Shown here in pieces: positions 33,708-45,032 of a stretch of DNA of 64,000 nucleotides. A program made the position numbers and the translations under genes. Position 1 is the first letter of the stretch. Each line of letters begins with the position of its first letter. The notes beneath the pieces were generated by a model. The model saw only the letters and a program-made list of their open reading frames with translations, did no database searches and had not been told where the DNA came from. The DNA is from Axinella damicornis (taxonomy: Eukaryota > Porifera > Demospongiae > Axinellida > Axinellidae), in the NCBI GenBank assembly GCA_963931865.1, contig OZ007508.1:6903716-6967715 (forward strand), given 5' to 3'.

Positions 33708-35103
33708 GTTGTTGTATATACGGTAAGCGGTCACTCCCACACCTTGGATATGGCCATTTGTACTACAGTGATGACGTAGTTGAAAGGTGCCGACCACAGT
33801 TTATATAGCGTAACCCACTAATTGGAAGTTATACCCGTCATATAACTACCTACCCGTCGTATAACTACCATACACCCTTGTCAGCACATTTTAGTGTACA
33901 CAGAAGCCACTTCAGTATACTCAGCAAGTGCACTTAGAAGCCACTGTAGTACAAGCCAGTTGTACTACCAGCTCAGTGCTGCGGTTTATCAGGAACACAC
34001 TCGGCTGTTATTCAATTAGAAGCCTCGGCTGCGCCTCGGCCTCTAATTTTTTTATTTTATTATATATTTATAAATGGTTCCAATAGCCAAGGGCTAGTAT
34101 GAAGGAACCGAAAGAAAAAATAAAACGGCATGACAGAACACAAAATAATAAGAAAATGGATGATATATATTATACGTTAAGGAGTGAAATAAAGGTTTTT
34201 TACAGAATAACAGCCTCGTGTATTCCTGATAAACCACAGCAGCTGGTAGTATAACTATAACATATACACGAACACAGTATATGCGATATTCAATGCTCAT
34301 CGGCAGAGATGCCACGTCGATTGTAGCTGCACTGTATACATACGTATCCTGTAGACATTCCTATGTGTTCTATGAACACCTCTAGTTGAAGTTAGTGCAC
34401 TAGGTGCATGGTGTCTATGTACCATTGATTAGGTATGAAAAAACTGGGGTGTCTAATACATACCCTGTCTCATAATTGCCTCACTAACGTATGTGATAAA
34501 AATGCAGCTCAACCTCAAAACATTGAGCTTTCCCTACCAGCTACTTGTAATATATTATGTGTGTGTTGGTTAACTTAAATGGTTTCATGTCTCATCGTTT
34601 GGCTATAGGTACAGGTAGCTACACCCTACCAGATTCTGCTAGAACCATTTCCACCCATGTTGGTGTTCTGGCAGTTCATACTTTACTGGGACAAATCATA
34701 AATTCATCACCATTAGCTATACTTGACAAACCATGAACACCAAAATAATGTTTTGCACTATTCAGTCTATCAAATAACAGGGTAGCTAGAGGATAGATTG
34801 GGCAATGTTCAGGCACAGTGACGATGTCTATAGATTACAAAGTAATTGGCACCGCTTCATAATACCCGCACCTGTTTCTGTTTCTCAACTGGTCTTGCTC
34901 TTTCTCAATCTCCATATTCTAGCTTGGATGGAATTGCATGAGAGGCCTAAAGCACTCAACCAAAGTAAACCACTCACTCCAGTTACACTCACAAGTCCCT
35001 TGCTGGTAACAGAGTTGAAATTATGACATCAGTGCACCTGCTGTTTACAGGGAATTGTAAACATGAACTTTGGCCTACTACTATATGGGTACTTATTGTA
35101 AAA

Positions 35104-35336
35104 TACTGCTGATTGCGTTGACCTTGCAAATTCAAAGCGGGAAGTGCTGTGCACTTGGTGGGTTTCTAATTGAGTTATGGTCAGCAACGCTACCGATGCG
35201 TGTGCAGCAAACTGCTGTGTACACTACCGGTGCTTTTGGCAAAGGTTATACACTATTGACCATAACTCAATTAGAAACCCACCAAGTGCACAGCACTTCC
35301 CGCTTTGAATTTGCAAGGTCAACGCAATCAGCAGTA
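35104..35336. repeat. perfect 80-bp palindrome with 73-nt loop
   Basis: 35,104-35,183 is the exact reverse complement of 35,257-35,336. The arms start TACTGCTGATTGCGTTGACC. The loop holds smaller complementary stretches such as CTACCG/CGGTAG-like segments. It is found only in unit 3, so it arose or inserted after triplication. Perfect arms imply a recent origin or ongoing homogenisation. Confidence 0.95.
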
Positions 35337-36520
35337 ATCCACTTACACACCGGGAAAATACAAGTCCCTGGTGTGGTAACAGACTATACATCACCTTTGT
35401 ACCTTTTACATGTAGGGACCAGTCAACTTTGGCAACTTAATGACTAAACCACTTGTAAGTTGTCATTGACGGTGATGTCCCTCCAGCAAAAATTAATACC
35501 GTGCACATCTGGTTGTGTATTAAATTAAGCTCACGTGGTGGTGTTGGCATGTACTGGTATTCACTTTAGTGGTTTCTGTGGGCTGACTGCACCAACATTT
35601 ATGGTTCAGCAATTGAGTCAGGCTGGTAGCTATGGACCAAACCTGTTTCTGTTTCTCAACTGGTTTTGATCCCTATATATCCTTACTTCTCTAGCTTGGG
35701 CGGATTTGAGAGGCCTACTGGTATAGCTCATTGCAAAGGATGATTTGCTATCTTGAAAGTTTGTCGCCGTAATTACTATGGTTGACATGGATTTGTGAGG
35801 TAATAGGGAATATCGTTGCACCTAATAACGAGATCAGATTCGAATTATAGCCTTTTCTACTCCTTAGGATCGAAAATAGCAGAGTTTCTGGAAGAAGACC
35901 TCAGTGATTAACAGCGAGTAACTGGGATGAGAGTCGAACCTGTGCCTATAAGTGAGCTGCACCTAATAGTGGTACTGGTATTATGCTCCTTGTGACAGTC
36001 ACCTACTGGTGACTACAAGCAGCATAGCAATAATCGACAAGGGTTGCGATGAGGGTACTAAAATTGTTTTAGGAAACTAAATTCTGTCACACCCTCATGC
36101 AAATCTCATTGCACCTGAGCAAGTAAACATGAGTGGCCACTCAATGATATGAAACTTAATGAGATTCAAGAAAATGTGCTCTCAAAGTGGCCTTAACTTG
36201 CACTGCGAGCCAGTTTGGGATGGTTTACTGATATTCATTGGTCCTCGAGCTCCATGCAACAAACCATGGAATTATTTTCCCCTAGACACCAGATTTTCGT
36301 GCATTCAGCACACACCACCTTTGTAGTAGTCCCTGTCCAAGAGGAATTCAATCAGTTACATAATCATCACTTGTTGGAACAAGCGCACGTGGTTGATCCT
36401 TCATCCAGGACTAGATAAAATTGTGTCCCCCTCCTACTTCCACCTTATCCTCTCTCCCACATCCTCTCCCCTGTCCTTATCCCCTCCCACATCTCCTCCC
36501 TGTCCCCTTTCCCTCCTCAG

Positions 36521-36673
36521 CGTTACCTGCATGGCCCTTGATGACCATGTTGTATGGGCATACTTTGAGTTCCCAGAGGACCTGTCCAATGAGGAGACGG
36601 TGGAGGTGTCAGTGGGGGCAGGAGGGGAACATCAACATCATCCTCTCATTAACTGTGAGCTAATCATTGTGCT
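36521..36673 (+). pseudogene. orphan exon copy, unit 3
   Basis: The best preserved copy. The pyrimidine tract ends CCCTCCTCAG; then, after a 4-nt insertion (TGCA) near the start, the frame reads ALDDHVVWAYFEFPEDLSNE and on through ETVEVSVGAGGEHQHHPLIN to CTG-GTGTGT. The insertion would break phase if the ancestral exon began CGT-TAC-CTG. No family was recognised. Confidence 0.5.
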
Positions 36674-36955
36674 GGTGTGTGGTTCATTACATCATTGTAC
36701 TGCGCATGTGCTGGACAGTCTCTCTCTCTCTCTGGCACCGTATAACAAGAAATATTTTCCAGTGGTTTGTTGCACTGTAGATATACCGAGTACTGGGAAA
36801 TATCACAAGTCTGTTGCCGTATTGCAGCACGAGTAACAATACGGCAACAGACAACTGATGTTTCCCAGTACACAGCATAATGTATTTATCCTACAGCTAT
36901 TATAGTTGCTATAATCCCTGACGCACCTGCACCAGTACTCATCGCTTCAGTAGTA

Positions 36956-37534
36956 CCGTATATATAGCATGAAATTTTCGTACAGTGCTAATTTTCGTAT
37001 AAAAATTATTTCGTATGAAGCCTCGATCGAGATACAAACTGTGAAAAGTTTAACCATCGAAAATTTAATTTTAACCTCAAATTTTGAACGGGCAATTGAA
37101 CACGTGGAAGCGGCGAGCAAGCGATGGCGTTTTATAGCGGTATTTCTAGCCTTCGAATGGCCTTCCAGACTCCAGTGGACCCGTCTACACCTGTTAGCCT
37201 GCAACGATAACGAGACCCAGCGTGGGAAGTGCGTCTAATAACAGTCAGCAGAAGCGGTGTATGCCGCCAACCAGGCAGCCATTCGTCATTTTTCGAAATT
37301 CTTGCCAACAACAGAGGCCCAGATATCAACATTGTACACGTACCCTCTCACCATTGTGCATTGCCTCAACCGAAAACAGAAAACGACTATTAAACCACAC
37401 TTACGTATTACGCGTAGTGCTGGGGACGTGGCAATGCCAGGCGCATACGAAAATAAAAATATGAAAATTTCTGCTGAGGGGCTTATGGCCATTTATACGA
37501 AATTTTGCACCTACGAAAATATCCCTCTATACAG
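36956..37534. mobile_element. TA-flanked CCGTA element (copy 5), empty site known
   Basis: 579 bp between TA dinucleotides, starting CCGTATATATAGCATGAAAT and ending ATCCCTCTATACAG. Unit 2 at about 28,040 reads CAGTAGTACTTAATTGG without it, while here the same sequence is split with TA duplicated. This directly shows the TA target duplication. Confidence 0.85.
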
Positions 37535-37918
37535 TACTTAATTGGCAACAATTGTTCTTGCTGAAACCCAACAAGACATTGCCATTCTGAGCGACTTTAC
37601 TTACTAGGCACAGAACTCGTTTGACAACAAACGTAGATTTCTCCGAGTCTGATACCGGTACCTGGTTCAGTGGCTGTTCCAGCGCTAATATACACCTACA
37701 TGTACCTGGTGACTCACACGTGCAGCCACGGTGTCTACATATTGAAATCACGCGACCCGTGTAAACTTCATACCCATCAATCAGGAAGAGTGGAATATGG
37801 CCCCATACTACTGTAGCTCTCCATACATTATCAATGGAGCAAGTCTACAGCTATGGGATAAATTTTTGACCTGTCTGCAACATCATGTAGTACCCTTGCA
37901 TCATTATACAGTGAAACC

Positions 37919-38614
37919 TGCCTTAGCGGTCACCTGAATAAGGTGGTCACCTCCACATTGCGGTCAGCTTGGGAAAGTCCCGAAATTTTAGCCCATAGTC
38001 TCCATACTTTACTGTTCTTCTATAGCAGTCACCTGCGTAATGCGTAATGCGTAATACGGTCACGTTGCTCCACCCCAAGCGCGCTATAACACACTGCCAA
38101 TAACGGCCACCGAGTGCATGCGTGTGTTATGTACTGTCGATTTCACTTTGCTTTGAACATGCGTATTGCGTGGCAAATTTAGCGGCAAGAACTTCCTGTG
38201 GGTGGAGCTTTACGGAAATCGCACGGCCTGCAATATGCTGTAGTTTGGAAACTGCGGGCACTTTGCGTGAGTGTCATATTTGCAGAACACAGTTTCCGTA
38301 AAAATCCACGGAGTACGCATGTTCGAAGCGAAGTGAAATTGACTGCGCGTGCGTTTAACATAATAGAAAGTGCCAAAATGAACATACAAAAATGAAACAA
38401 CCAAGTATTTTACAGTACTTAAAGTCCTTAGTTGTCTTCTGCATGGAACTTACTTGAATCAAAGTTGTTCAGTGTCGCAAGAACCTTTGTAGATGAGGTC
38501 AATCACACTAAAATTTCACGTGACCGCTTTAGAGAGGTTTTCTGTATTGCAGCCACCTCTCTAATGAGGCCAAATATTTGGCCCCAAGGTGACTACATTA
38601 GACAGGTTCCACTG
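37919..38614. mobile_element. TA-flanked CAGTG-AACCTG element
   Basis: 696 bp. The left end is CAGTGAAACCTGCCTTAGCG and the right end ends AGACAGGTTCCACTG, with TA on both sides. CAGTG-AACCT ends are typical of pogo/Tc1-mariner-type MITEs in invertebrates. No transposase ORF was seen. Confidence 0.8.
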
Positions 38615-38826
38615 TAGCATATTCCTTGTCTTCTCTCTCCTCCGTTCCTTAATTCTTTACACTTCTCATTCTCCTCTCGATCCTCTCCCTTCTCCTCTAC
38701 TTCATTTCCCCTTTCCCTTATTCTTTATCCTCCTTTTTCTCCTCCCTCTTTCCTTTCCTACCTTTCCTCCATCACTTTGCTCTCCCACCTGCTCCTCCTC
38801 TGCTCCCTTCCCAAACCTCGTACCAG

Positions 38827-38961
38827 CTCACTGCCTATGGCAACCAGCCTGTCGCCATGGTCCCAGCTGGCATGCCGGGAGCACAAATGTACTATCATGG
38901 AGGCTATCCACCTGCGTACCCTCACAACCACAGCAGGATATTCCTCAAAGTGGAGCTGCAG
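38827..38961 (+). CDS. possible orphan exon (Pro/Tyr/Gly-rich)
   Basis: About 180 nt of pyrimidines (38,625-38,815) precede CGTACCAG, then a frame reading LTAYGNQPVAMVPAGMPGAQ and MYYHGGYPPAYPHNHS, with a possible donor CAG-GTTAAC at 38,962. The composition is like the low-complexity tail of an adaptor or RNA-binding protein. A similar pyrimidine tract without the exon occurs at 40,300-40,420. No flanking exons were identified, so it may be a gene fragment. Confidence 0.35.
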
Positions 38962-39210
38962 GTTAACATGTGGTAGCCTCAGGCCATCTCCAGAGGCCCT
39001 TTCTTGCAATGTCAGTCCCAAGGCCAGAGGCCAAGGTGTTTACCCCATTTCAAGTGTGGGTAAACAGTCAACTATCATCAAAATTAATGTGTGTGGGTGT
39101 CTAACAGCTGATACGACTCTGCAGACAGTATTTCTGTGGTTAATGCACTGTATGACACTCTTACCCATGCAGTGCCTCGGCCACAGCCACAGCGCCTACA
39201 GCCACAGCGC

Positions 39211-39519
39211 CTACAGCCACAGTGGCCCATTGCGTGGGGGGAGGACCTCCCTGGACCATGAGGTTGTACACTCTGTGCTGGAGGCCAGCAACTGACAGGT
39301 GGACTCCGCTGTCACGAACCTCCTACGTGATACGTTATCAAATAGCTCCTTAGTACAGTAGTTGCCCCTACAGCCACAGTGGCCCATTGGGTGGGGGGAG
39401 GACCTCCCTGGACCATGAGGTTGTACACTCTGTGCTGGAGGCCAGCAACTGACAGGTGGACTCCGCTGTCACAAACCTCCTACGTGATACGTCATCAAAT
39501 AGCTCCTTAGTACAGTAGT

Positions 39520-39523
<4 letters not shown>
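39211..39523. repeat. 157-bp tandem duplication
   Basis: Two copies (39,211-39,367 and 39,368-39,523) of CTACAGCCACAGTGGCCCAT...AGTACAGTAGTTGCCCC differ at only a few bases. A short AGCGCCTACAGCCAC repeat precedes them. Confidence 0.95.

Positions 39524-39562
<39 letters not shown>
39522..39562. repeat. poly-C run (41 nt)
   Basis: Uninterrupted C tract at the end of the second 157-bp copy, a candidate i-motif or G-quadruplex on the other strand. A G run also lies at about 39,681-39,698. Length is likely unreliable in sequencing. Confidence 0.9.
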
Positions 39563-39563
<1 letters not shown>

Positions 39564-39699
39564 AATGATTTTGATTGTGATACAATACCTCTTAAAGTGA
39601 TTGTGGAACTGATGACATCATACTATAATTGAGTGCTTATTTCCTTTGAAATTTAGGTGGGTTTAGGTGGGGAAACTGCATGGGGGGGGGGGGGGGGGC

Positions 39700-40726
39700 T
39701 TGAGTCTGGCTATGTAACTGACTTTGCTCCTTGACGGGAAGTCAAGGTGGCACACACAACCAGAAACATGCAGCCGACTATTCAGTAGGTTTATGTACTG
39801 CATGATACCTACTAGCTGCCAAGCAGTACCTTCCCGCCTTCTATTTGAAATGTGAAGTCAAGTCAGTCAAAAGTTCATGACGTCAGTACAGTGACACACA
39901 TAAACAACAAATAGTCCAGTTCAGGCATCATCACGCAAGATAACAGTGCAGAATGGACTCTCAAAGGCCCCCTGAATATTGATTGAGAGAATCCATATAT
40001 GACAGATCCAGCCGAACTGTGTAGTAAATAACAAACATAACCACCTCACCTCCTCTGCATCAATCGTCAGGGTTTTGCCAGTTGCCCTCGTCAGAAGTCT
40101 TCACTCATATTCATTTTAAGGGATAACAGTGCGAAATTGACTCCCAATAGCCCCAGAAGCCCTGATCGAGGTCCAGGCATCCATACGAGACCCAGCCAAA
40201 CTGCGTTGGTGTAACACATGGAGTAACCCACATCAGTCTTCAGAGCTTAGCCCACACACAGACCGTGTCAACATAGCACTGTTTAAAAACTTCGAGGAAG
40301 TACCCCCTTCTCATTCTCCTCTCCCTCCTCCTTTACTTCATTTCCCCTTTTCCCTTTCCCTTGTTATCCCTCCTCTCTCCTCCCTCTCTTTCCTTTCCTG
40401 CCTTTTCCAGAGTCACTCACGAGACAGTGAGAGAACAGCTGACAACGTAGGACATTCGTACATGTAGACATAGTATTAGACATCAACAAGGGGGTGTGGG
40501 AACCATGAGAGACTCGATTTCACAACACGGAACCGAGAGGAGCTCAACAACGCCATCATCATCCATCATTCACCTTGGGCGATTCAACAACCAAGTGTGC
40601 ATGTGCGCATGCGCACATGGCGCGCGCAACCGGATACAGCCGGCTGGGATTTAAATACTGAATTTGTATCAAGTTTTGGCGGGAAGTAGGGATGGCGCAC
40701 TCGCTTGCAGACTGGGTGTCAATAAT
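39700..40726. other. no gene seen
   Basis: No supportable ORF. About 40,300-40,420 is a CT-rich tract homologous to 38,650-38,770. About 39,930-40,010 and 40,120-40,200 are diverged copies of each other (AGCCAAACTG and AGCCGAACTG contexts). Confidence 0.4.
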
Positions 40727-41448
40727 GGATCAGTTGGAATATACGGCACCTCGGAAATTAATTAATTATTCGAGTGGGCGGGGCTAGGCAAGTCACGTGG
40801 CGCGTGGTGGTGTTGCCGAGCCGTAAAAGTGGCTGCTTCGTGGGGTCTGTCCAAGTGATCGGCCAGCATGCCCTGCTATGGTCGCTTCGTGCAGCGAGCG
40901 AATGAAAAGCTCAGAGAAAGGTGTGTCAGTCCTTATACTTGAATCCATGGTGCCAGGTGGTATCGACGACATATTAACGACATAAAAGTATGGTGGAGGC
41001 GTACAAAAATGACAAGAATCGTCTGAAAAGTCACAAGAATCATCCGAAAATGATAGAAAACGATGGAATTCAGTGATTCTCTCCACTCCTCCAAACAACA
41101 CTGGACCTATCTCCAGCGCAGGGACATGATTGAGCAGTTGCAGGTCGATCACTAGTCTGACTTGGACTGAGCATGGATAATAGAGCACAGGGATGGACTG
41201 AGTAAGAGCGGGGGCTCTATCCTTTCTGGATTATTCCGTCCACCGGATCTGAAACTGATATAGGGCCTAGATCTAGACTGATTTGTGTTTGTTTGTGTGT
41301 GCAATGCCCTATGGGTCCCGCATAATTTTAATCATTAACTACCTGTACCGTACTTAGTTAACCCCGCAACACCACCACGTGACTCGCCTAGCCCCGCCCA
41401 CTCGATTAATTAATTAATTTCCGTGGTGCCGTATATTCCAACTGATCC
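40727..41448. mobile_element. DNA transposon-like element, TSD TCAATAAT
   Basis: 722 bp with about 85-bp terminal inverted repeats beginning GGATCAGTTGGAATATACGG and including GTGGGCGGGGCTAGGC. The exact 8-bp duplication TCAATAAT flanks it (40,719-40,726 and 41,449-41,456). The internal minus-strand frame (131 aa) has no recognised domain. Confidence 0.9.
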
Positions 41449-41456
41449 TCAATAAT

Positions 41457-42958
41457 CGAGTACGAGTCTGGGCCACTCCGTACATATATACCGATTCTCG
41501 ACTCCCCGCCGACGCCGGTTCCCTCGATCACCGAAGCTAGAGGATGTTCTGGGCAAAGCATGTTGGCCTCCTGTGATCCCAGTCACGCGCCTATCCAACG
41601 CTCCTGAGGCAGCATACTTCGGTGTGTCTGACCTGTCACGGAGAGATGGGAGGTTGCTAGCTAGTTTAATTTCTCTTTTTTTTGCTCATGTCGGAGGGAG
41701 GCTGCTATGCTAATAGTATAATTATGCTTGTTCTTTTTTGTATTGTTTTTGGAGGGAAACAGCTAAGCAGGACCTGGTATTTTTCCCCTTTTTCTTTCAG
41801 CTGATTCACTGCTCCATTAAAACTAGCAGTATCCAAATTCAAGTAGGACTATGCAATCATGGCTCATTTTTCTTTATCCACTACTTGATGCCAGTAAAGT
41901 ATGGTGAACTATTGCTGACCAGGCCTGGGTGGTGCCCAACACCTCAATAAGTTGTTTTCGTTAAAGAAAGGTCAGATTGGTTGCCTCTTGCATTAAACTG
42001 TTGATCTATGGTGTTTTCTAAAGGGGGGCCGGCAAGTTAAGGTGGCAAAGTCTCTTCAGCATTCTAGATTTCAAAGCGGTTATTGGTCTGGTAGGAAGTA
42101 GGGGGATGTTTAGGCGCAGGGCCGTGCTGAATGTGCATTCATGTCCACTTAATTAAAGTATGCACTTCCTGCCAGACTGATATCCACATCAACAGACCCA
42201 ACTGAGGTCCATAGCTATATAGATGGTCATCAAGGGAGCACTGCTGTTGTGCATGTGATTCAGGCTTGCCCCACAAACATCGTGCATTTGTGCAGTTACT
42301 GTAGCAGTCCCGTCTCCTGGCCAACCCAGCATAGCTGGTGAGGCCTAGCTGGCATCAGTCCCTGCCTGCATGGATAATGCTGCCTGCTTGGTCAGTACGT
42401 CAACAGCATGATCAATTTGTCTCTGCAATTTGCCGTGTTTCACATCCTAAAAACATCTACTAAGTGAACCACATCTCCTCCTTAATTTATTTGCTGGTAT
42501 TATTTTAGTGTCACAATATAAAAGTTCATGCAGATAACTTCACATGCAGGATAGGGTGGACCTTGCACAAAATCGATTACTAAGATAATATTATGTTGAA
42601 GTATTTATTAAATGCTACATCTTAAAATCCATCAGCTTAGTGTGGTTGACAGCACTTCCCGAAGTATGTTGGCAGGTACATACAAGATGAGAATGGCATC
42701 AATCAAGAGTCTGTGAGGCTGCAGCGTACTACTACAGTGTATCAGCAGGACTGCATGTGTTGTTTGTTATTCCTGATTGCTGACCATTACTGCTGAGTTA
42801 GTGTGAACTGGTGAGTCAAGTTAGACATTGGGTGAATTTGATTCACTCTGGAACACGAACGTTAGCTACATTAGAGGCTGCTGAGTGCGGTAGCTCGTCC
42901 TGTGAGATATATGACAAAATATACACAATGAACCACGCACGTTATTACCTCAATCAAA
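41457..42958. other. no gene seen
   Basis: Contains no recognisable coding, RNA or repeat structure beyond simple AT- or T-rich stretches. An upstream, GC-richer part (41,460-41,640) could be a promoter or 5' UTR, but nothing downstream supports it. Confidence 0.35.
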
Positions 42959-43230
42959 CAGTGGCGTAGCCACACCCGGGCATGTGCCCGGACATAAAAA
43001 AATTGAGGTCACGTGGTTCTTTCACAAGGTACTAGTTTATAGTACAGTATTATACTGGTATGTACATAGCTAGCTATAGCTAGCTCAGTGTCTCTCTGCA
43101 GCATCGATCCTGGAACTTGTGTTGCTACTCGTACATCTCTTCGCGTGGACTGATCGACACTACACACCTCTGTAGCTACCCTCCTTGCTGTGCCCGGGCA
43201 ACTTCAGTATCCGACCTGGCTAAGCCACTG
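42959..43230. mobile_element. hAT-like MITE, TSD CAATCAAA
   Basis: 272 bp from CAGTGGCGTAGCCACACCCG to TGGCTAAGCCACTG. The exact duplication CAATCAAA lies on both sides (42,951-42,958 and 43,231-43,238). It is a short internal-deletion relative of the elements ending at 2,045 and spanning 30,790-33,431. Confidence 0.9.
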
Positions 43231-43238
43231 CAATCAAA

Positions 43239-44111
43239 CAATAATGGTTGCTCTCTTTTCTGATAACTGCGACCAAGGTACACTATTATATAATAACAGT
43301 ACAGCTCTGACTGATAAGCTACTCGGCATATCAGCACTCACCCTTGAGGACTCTGACTGGCCCAGCTGGCACTGCCTGACACCCACATCAGAGTGACTCT
43401 TGACCTGTATATAAAATGAATGGACTGAGTGAATGACTGCACACAGTGTTTAACAGCTTGACTTTTCGACAGATGGATGTCATGCATGCAAAACATATTA
43501 GCATCCAAGCTTGTTCAGCACTTCACTCACGTATGTGATGGCTTCCTAATTCCACTCTGCAATGGGCCTTATCATGCATGCAGTACAGTATAGCACACAA
43601 CCCATGCATGTTCACATCCATCACTCCTTACTGACTACATCAGGCTAGATAACTCCACTTGGGCCTCAGCAGTGTATACCGTACAGCACACACGTGTTAG
43701 CATCCAAGCTTGTTCAGACTCCAGGCTCAAGTATGTTCTGATGAAGTGTTGTAACATACCAATTTTCACAGTTGCACTCGAGCAGATCATGAGCTGATCA
43801 TGAGTATCACACAGGGTACCGTACCGGAGGGAAAACAAATCCTGCAAAGAAATCACAACATAGTAGCATGTCCAGCCGGCCGGCCAGCTCATGCAGCAAT
43901 ATAACACTAGTAGCTAGTAGACATGTACCCACCCTTGCTTTGGCGACTGGACTGGGGTAATGTTACCACTTGGGTTTTGCCCACTGGCTCTGCCCAGAGG
44001 TGGTCAGCCCCAGTCACCTCTCAAGCTACCTGTCACTCTACTATTTATACTAACAGGAAGGACACATCAGAAGTCACTCCTTAGTAATTGATTTTACCAT
44101 GCACTCCGCAT
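43239..44111. other. no gene seen
   Basis: No supportable gene. GTTAGCATCCAAGCTTGTTCAG occurs in slightly different forms at about 43,495 and 43,690, a small local duplication. Confidence 0.35.
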
Positions 44112-44373
44112 ATCAGCCTCAGCACAATCCCAACTAGCTACTCCTCTCACCCTGAGGTTGTCAGCCTCAGCACAATCCCAACTACTCCTCTCACCCTGAG
44201 GTTGTCAGCCTCAGCACAATCTCGACTACTCCTCTCACCCTGAGGTTGTCAGCCTCAGCACAATCCCAACTACTCCTCTCACCCTGAGGTTGTCAGCCTC
44301 AGCAGAATCCCGACTACTCCTCTCACCCTGAGGTTGTCAGCCTCAGCAGAATCCCGACTACTCCTCTCACCGT
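44112..44373. repeat. 44-bp tandem repeat, six copies
   Basis: TCAGCCTCAGCACAATCCCA...CACCCTGAGGTTG recurs at 44,113, 44,161, 44,205, 44,249, 44,293 and 44,337. The first interval is 48 bp because of an extra GCTA. The unit contains the short palindrome CTGAGG...CCTCAG. Confidence 0.95.
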
Positions 44374-44811
44374 CAGGTCCTCCAGTGAGAACTGCACTGA
44401 CCCACTGTCGCGCCTGTCTTAATTTGTGTTTAGCTAGCCCCTGCTTATAGATCTCAATTGAGCCCTATAGAATAGTTTACAGGACAATCTAGTTAACAAA
44501 TAATTCTAGTAACGTGCTACTTACAGTAGTCAGCAGGCGATAGATGTGACTCTTCTCCTTTGTCCATCCCTCCACACCTTACCACGGCCTGCAAGAACCA
44601 TACAGTAATCACGGCTATGAAAGTAAAGCATATAACAATGGAGCTGAAGCAAGCCTCACTGATACATACATGTACCTGCAAGCACTCACATATTGATGGA
44701 CTGGTTCTACACAACTATACATTGAACTGAGTAATGGGTTAACCCTCCAATTTAACTATTTGTATCACATTTGCAATAAGCATAAATATTTCCCAGGAAC
44801 GAAGTTACAAT

Positions 44812-45032
44812 AGTCAAACCTCTGATATATAGTGGACCCTCCGAGATAGGGACACAATATAATAAACCTCTCTACAAAGGACGCTTTTCAAGGTCCCAAA
44901 TAATAATTGTTTTGCCTATGGTTCTAATACATTTTGAACCTCCGAGAAGAGGACAACCTCTCTACAAAGGACAAAAGACTTGAATTTATAATATTATTGT
45001 TCCCAAAGTGCCCTTTGTTCGGAGGTTTGACT
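44812..45032. mobile_element. small AGTCAAACCTC inverted-repeat element
   Basis: AGTCAAACCTC at 44,812 and GAGGTTTGACT at about 45,022 bound 220 bp with repeated CCTCTCTACAAAGGAC. It resembles Tc1/mariner-type MITEs; a TA flank is only partial. Confidence 0.6.

Larger units (their letters stand above)
30556..34385 (+). mobile_element. Helitron-like insertion in unit 3
   Basis: 3.8 kb absent from the same place in unit 1 (18,217) and unit 2 (25,186). It starts TTACCCCGTGCGCGCATG and ends GTGTTC-TAT-GAACAC-CTCTAG next to T, meaning a 3' hairpin and then CTAG. This resembles Helitron ends. The element at 51,724-52,128 has the same start and a hairpin GTGCTC-TGCT-GAGCAC-CTCTAG. No Rep/helicase is encoded. 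A 7-bp deletion seems to accompany the insertion. It contains the hAT-like element at 30,790. Confidence 0.6.
16671..37740. repeat. tandem triplication of a ~6-kb unit
   Basis: Three copies begin at the same landmark (GCTCCACAAA-GTTCATG) at 16,671, 22,660 and 28,991. Each runs through: the hairpin, repeats of a ~110-bp core, the GGGGTGTTCCGAAATACCCC block (18,120, 25,090, 30,465), a block ending in a long pyrimidine tract plus an exon-like segment (21,795, 27,016, 36,521), then the ATACCGAGTACTGGGAAATATC palindromic block and the CACCTACCTGGTGA block. Copy 3 is stretched by a 3.8-kb insertion. No intact gene was found in it. Confidence 0.8.

Noticed and set aside
17257..35821. ORFs containing FCFSTGL...WVELRG or, reversed, QLRNRNRFGPLHLED
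   Set aside because: They recur because the ~110-bp core repeat recurs, but frames are interrupted differently in each copy and codon positions show no constraint.
44112..44373. Possible CRISPR-like array
   Set aside because: Contiguous 44-bp tandem repeat without variable spacers, in a eukaryotic context.
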